A DNA stretch of 16,203 nt from Owenia fusiformis (taxonomy: Eukaryota > Annelida > Polychaeta > Sabellida > Oweniidae), in assembly GCA_903813345.2 (NCBI GenBank), contig CAIIXF020000011.1:1116368-1132570 (forward strand), given 5' to 3'. Below are positions 16,074 to 16,203 of this stretch, piece after piece; positions within the stretch are counted from its first letter, which is position 1, and each line of letters opens with the position of its first letter. The notes beneath the pieces are model-generated. The model worked only from the letters and a program-made list of their open reading frames with translations. It searched no databases and was not told where the DNA came from. A program made the translations under genes and the position numbers.

Positions 16074-16192
16074 AATTCCCGGGGAAAGCTTCCCGGGGAC
16101 AGATTAATGTTCCCTCTATTGACCAAACTAGGTACTAGTACTTCACTCCACCTTTTGAAAATAACTAACTCATATATTATTATATGTCTCTG
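16074..16192 (-). repeat. Right terminal inverted repeat of the giant element
   Basis: This is the reverse-complement partner of 38-154, with about ten substitutions over some 117 aligned bases. It keeps the GC-rich near-palindrome (about 16077-16101, two CCCGGG cores around AAAGCTT). The weaker inner extension reaches about 16015, including GGGATTGAAA and CATGCATG. Confidence 0.75.
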
Positions 16193-16199
16193 CTTATCT
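16193..16199. repeat. Right candidate target-site duplication CTTATCT
   Basis: This direct copy of 31-37 abuts the outer end of the right terminal arm. Only 4 further bases follow before the window ends, so a longer duplication cannot be tested on this side. Confidence 0.6.
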
Positions 16200-16203
16200 T
16201 TAC

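Larger units (their letters stand above)
38..16192. mobile_element. Putative giant TIR element (about 16.15 kb) filling almost the whole window
   Basis: Both ends carry the same sequence in inverted orientation, starting CAGAGACATATAA. The core arms are 38-154 and 16074-16192, about 90% identical by eye with one 2-bp indel, and a weaker match continues to about 241 and 16015. CTTATCT lies directly outside each end (31-37 and 16193-16199), as expected for a 7-bp target-site duplication. The left arm contains no second inverted CAGAGAC end within a few hundred bases, so it is not a self-contained MITE. No transposase, integrase, DNA polymerase or capsid reading frame was recognised inside, and the interior holds several younger nested insertions. 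The superfamily is open. The start CAGAG would fit the loose hAT end consensus, but hAT normally gives 8 bp. Dada and some P-like elements give 6-8 bp. Polintons give 6 bp and usually start AG, which does not fit. That the arms and flanking word exist is seen; that they mark one transposition unit is inference. Confidence 0.6.

Noticed and set aside
38-16192. Polinton/Maverick identity for the large TIR element
   Set aside because: The size and long TIRs would fit, but no polymerase B, integrase, ATPase, protease or capsid frame is visible, the flanking duplication is 7 bp and not 6, and the ends do not start AG.
38-16192. Terminal arms being two independent MITEs inserted in opposite orientation
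   Set aside because: Neither arm has its own second inverted end, and a 7-bp word matches exactly at both outer borders. It is not fully excluded without other genomic copies.

Overview
The window looks like non-coding nuclear DNA of an aquatic invertebrate animal. The base composition is AT-rich, there is no dense gene packing or ribosome-binding pattern, MITE-like inverted-repeat elements are frequent, (GACG/GACT)n microsatellite is present, and the only long reading frames belong to an animal-type non-LTR retrotransposon. A mollusc or another lophotrochozoan is my best guess. That rests on general familiarity with such repeats and I hold it loosely. No host protein-coding gene, tRNA, rRNA or CRISPR array could be recognised.

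The most striking feature is the frame of the window. About 118 bp near the left end (38-154) is repeated in inverted orientation near the right end (16074-16192) at roughly 90% identity by eye, with a weaker continuation inwards. The same 7-base word, CTTATCT, lies immediately outside both ends (31-37 and 16193-16199). The simplest reading is one very large terminal-inverted-repeat (TIR) DNA element of about 16.15 kb with a 7-bp target-site duplication, of which the window shows only 37 and 11 flanking bases. I find no transposase, integrase, DNA polymerase or capsid gene that could move it, so it is non-autonomous, decayed, or has an intron-split gene that I cannot see.

Inside it, from left to right: a short CACTA-like MITE (365-553); a 280-bp double-hairpin MITE with a perfect 9-bp target duplication (659-938); about 700 bp of unassigned sequence; a nearly intact LINE of CR1/Jockey type (about 1693-7422, flanked by an 11-bp duplication); poly-C-rich unassigned DNA; an A+C-biased degenerate repeat (about 8870-9350 and 10136-10270) split by a block of 138-bp tandem repeats, a GACG/GACT microsatellite and a hairpin; a decayed mariner element (10574-11632) with long TIRs and a frameshifted transposase relic; a set of related modules in opposite orientations (10468-10560, 11959-12150, 13136-13296) with a scattered 14-base motif; a small coding-like ORF that runs into a five-unit inverted array (14625-14734); and a 140-bp imperfect palindrome (14993-15132).

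The LINE is the only element with readable proteins. Its ORF begins with about 140 hydrophobic residues containing several predicted membrane segments and ending in a 2A-like ribosome-skipping motif (GDVEINPGP). An APE-type endonuclease, a reverse transcriptase and a C-terminal CCHC-like knuckle follow. One frameshift near 4375-4392 breaks the endonuclease; otherwise the whole coding path of about 1250 codons is open. An Asn-rich, microsatellite-encoded insertion sits between RT motifs A and B. Everything else is repeats, relics or unexplained sequence.
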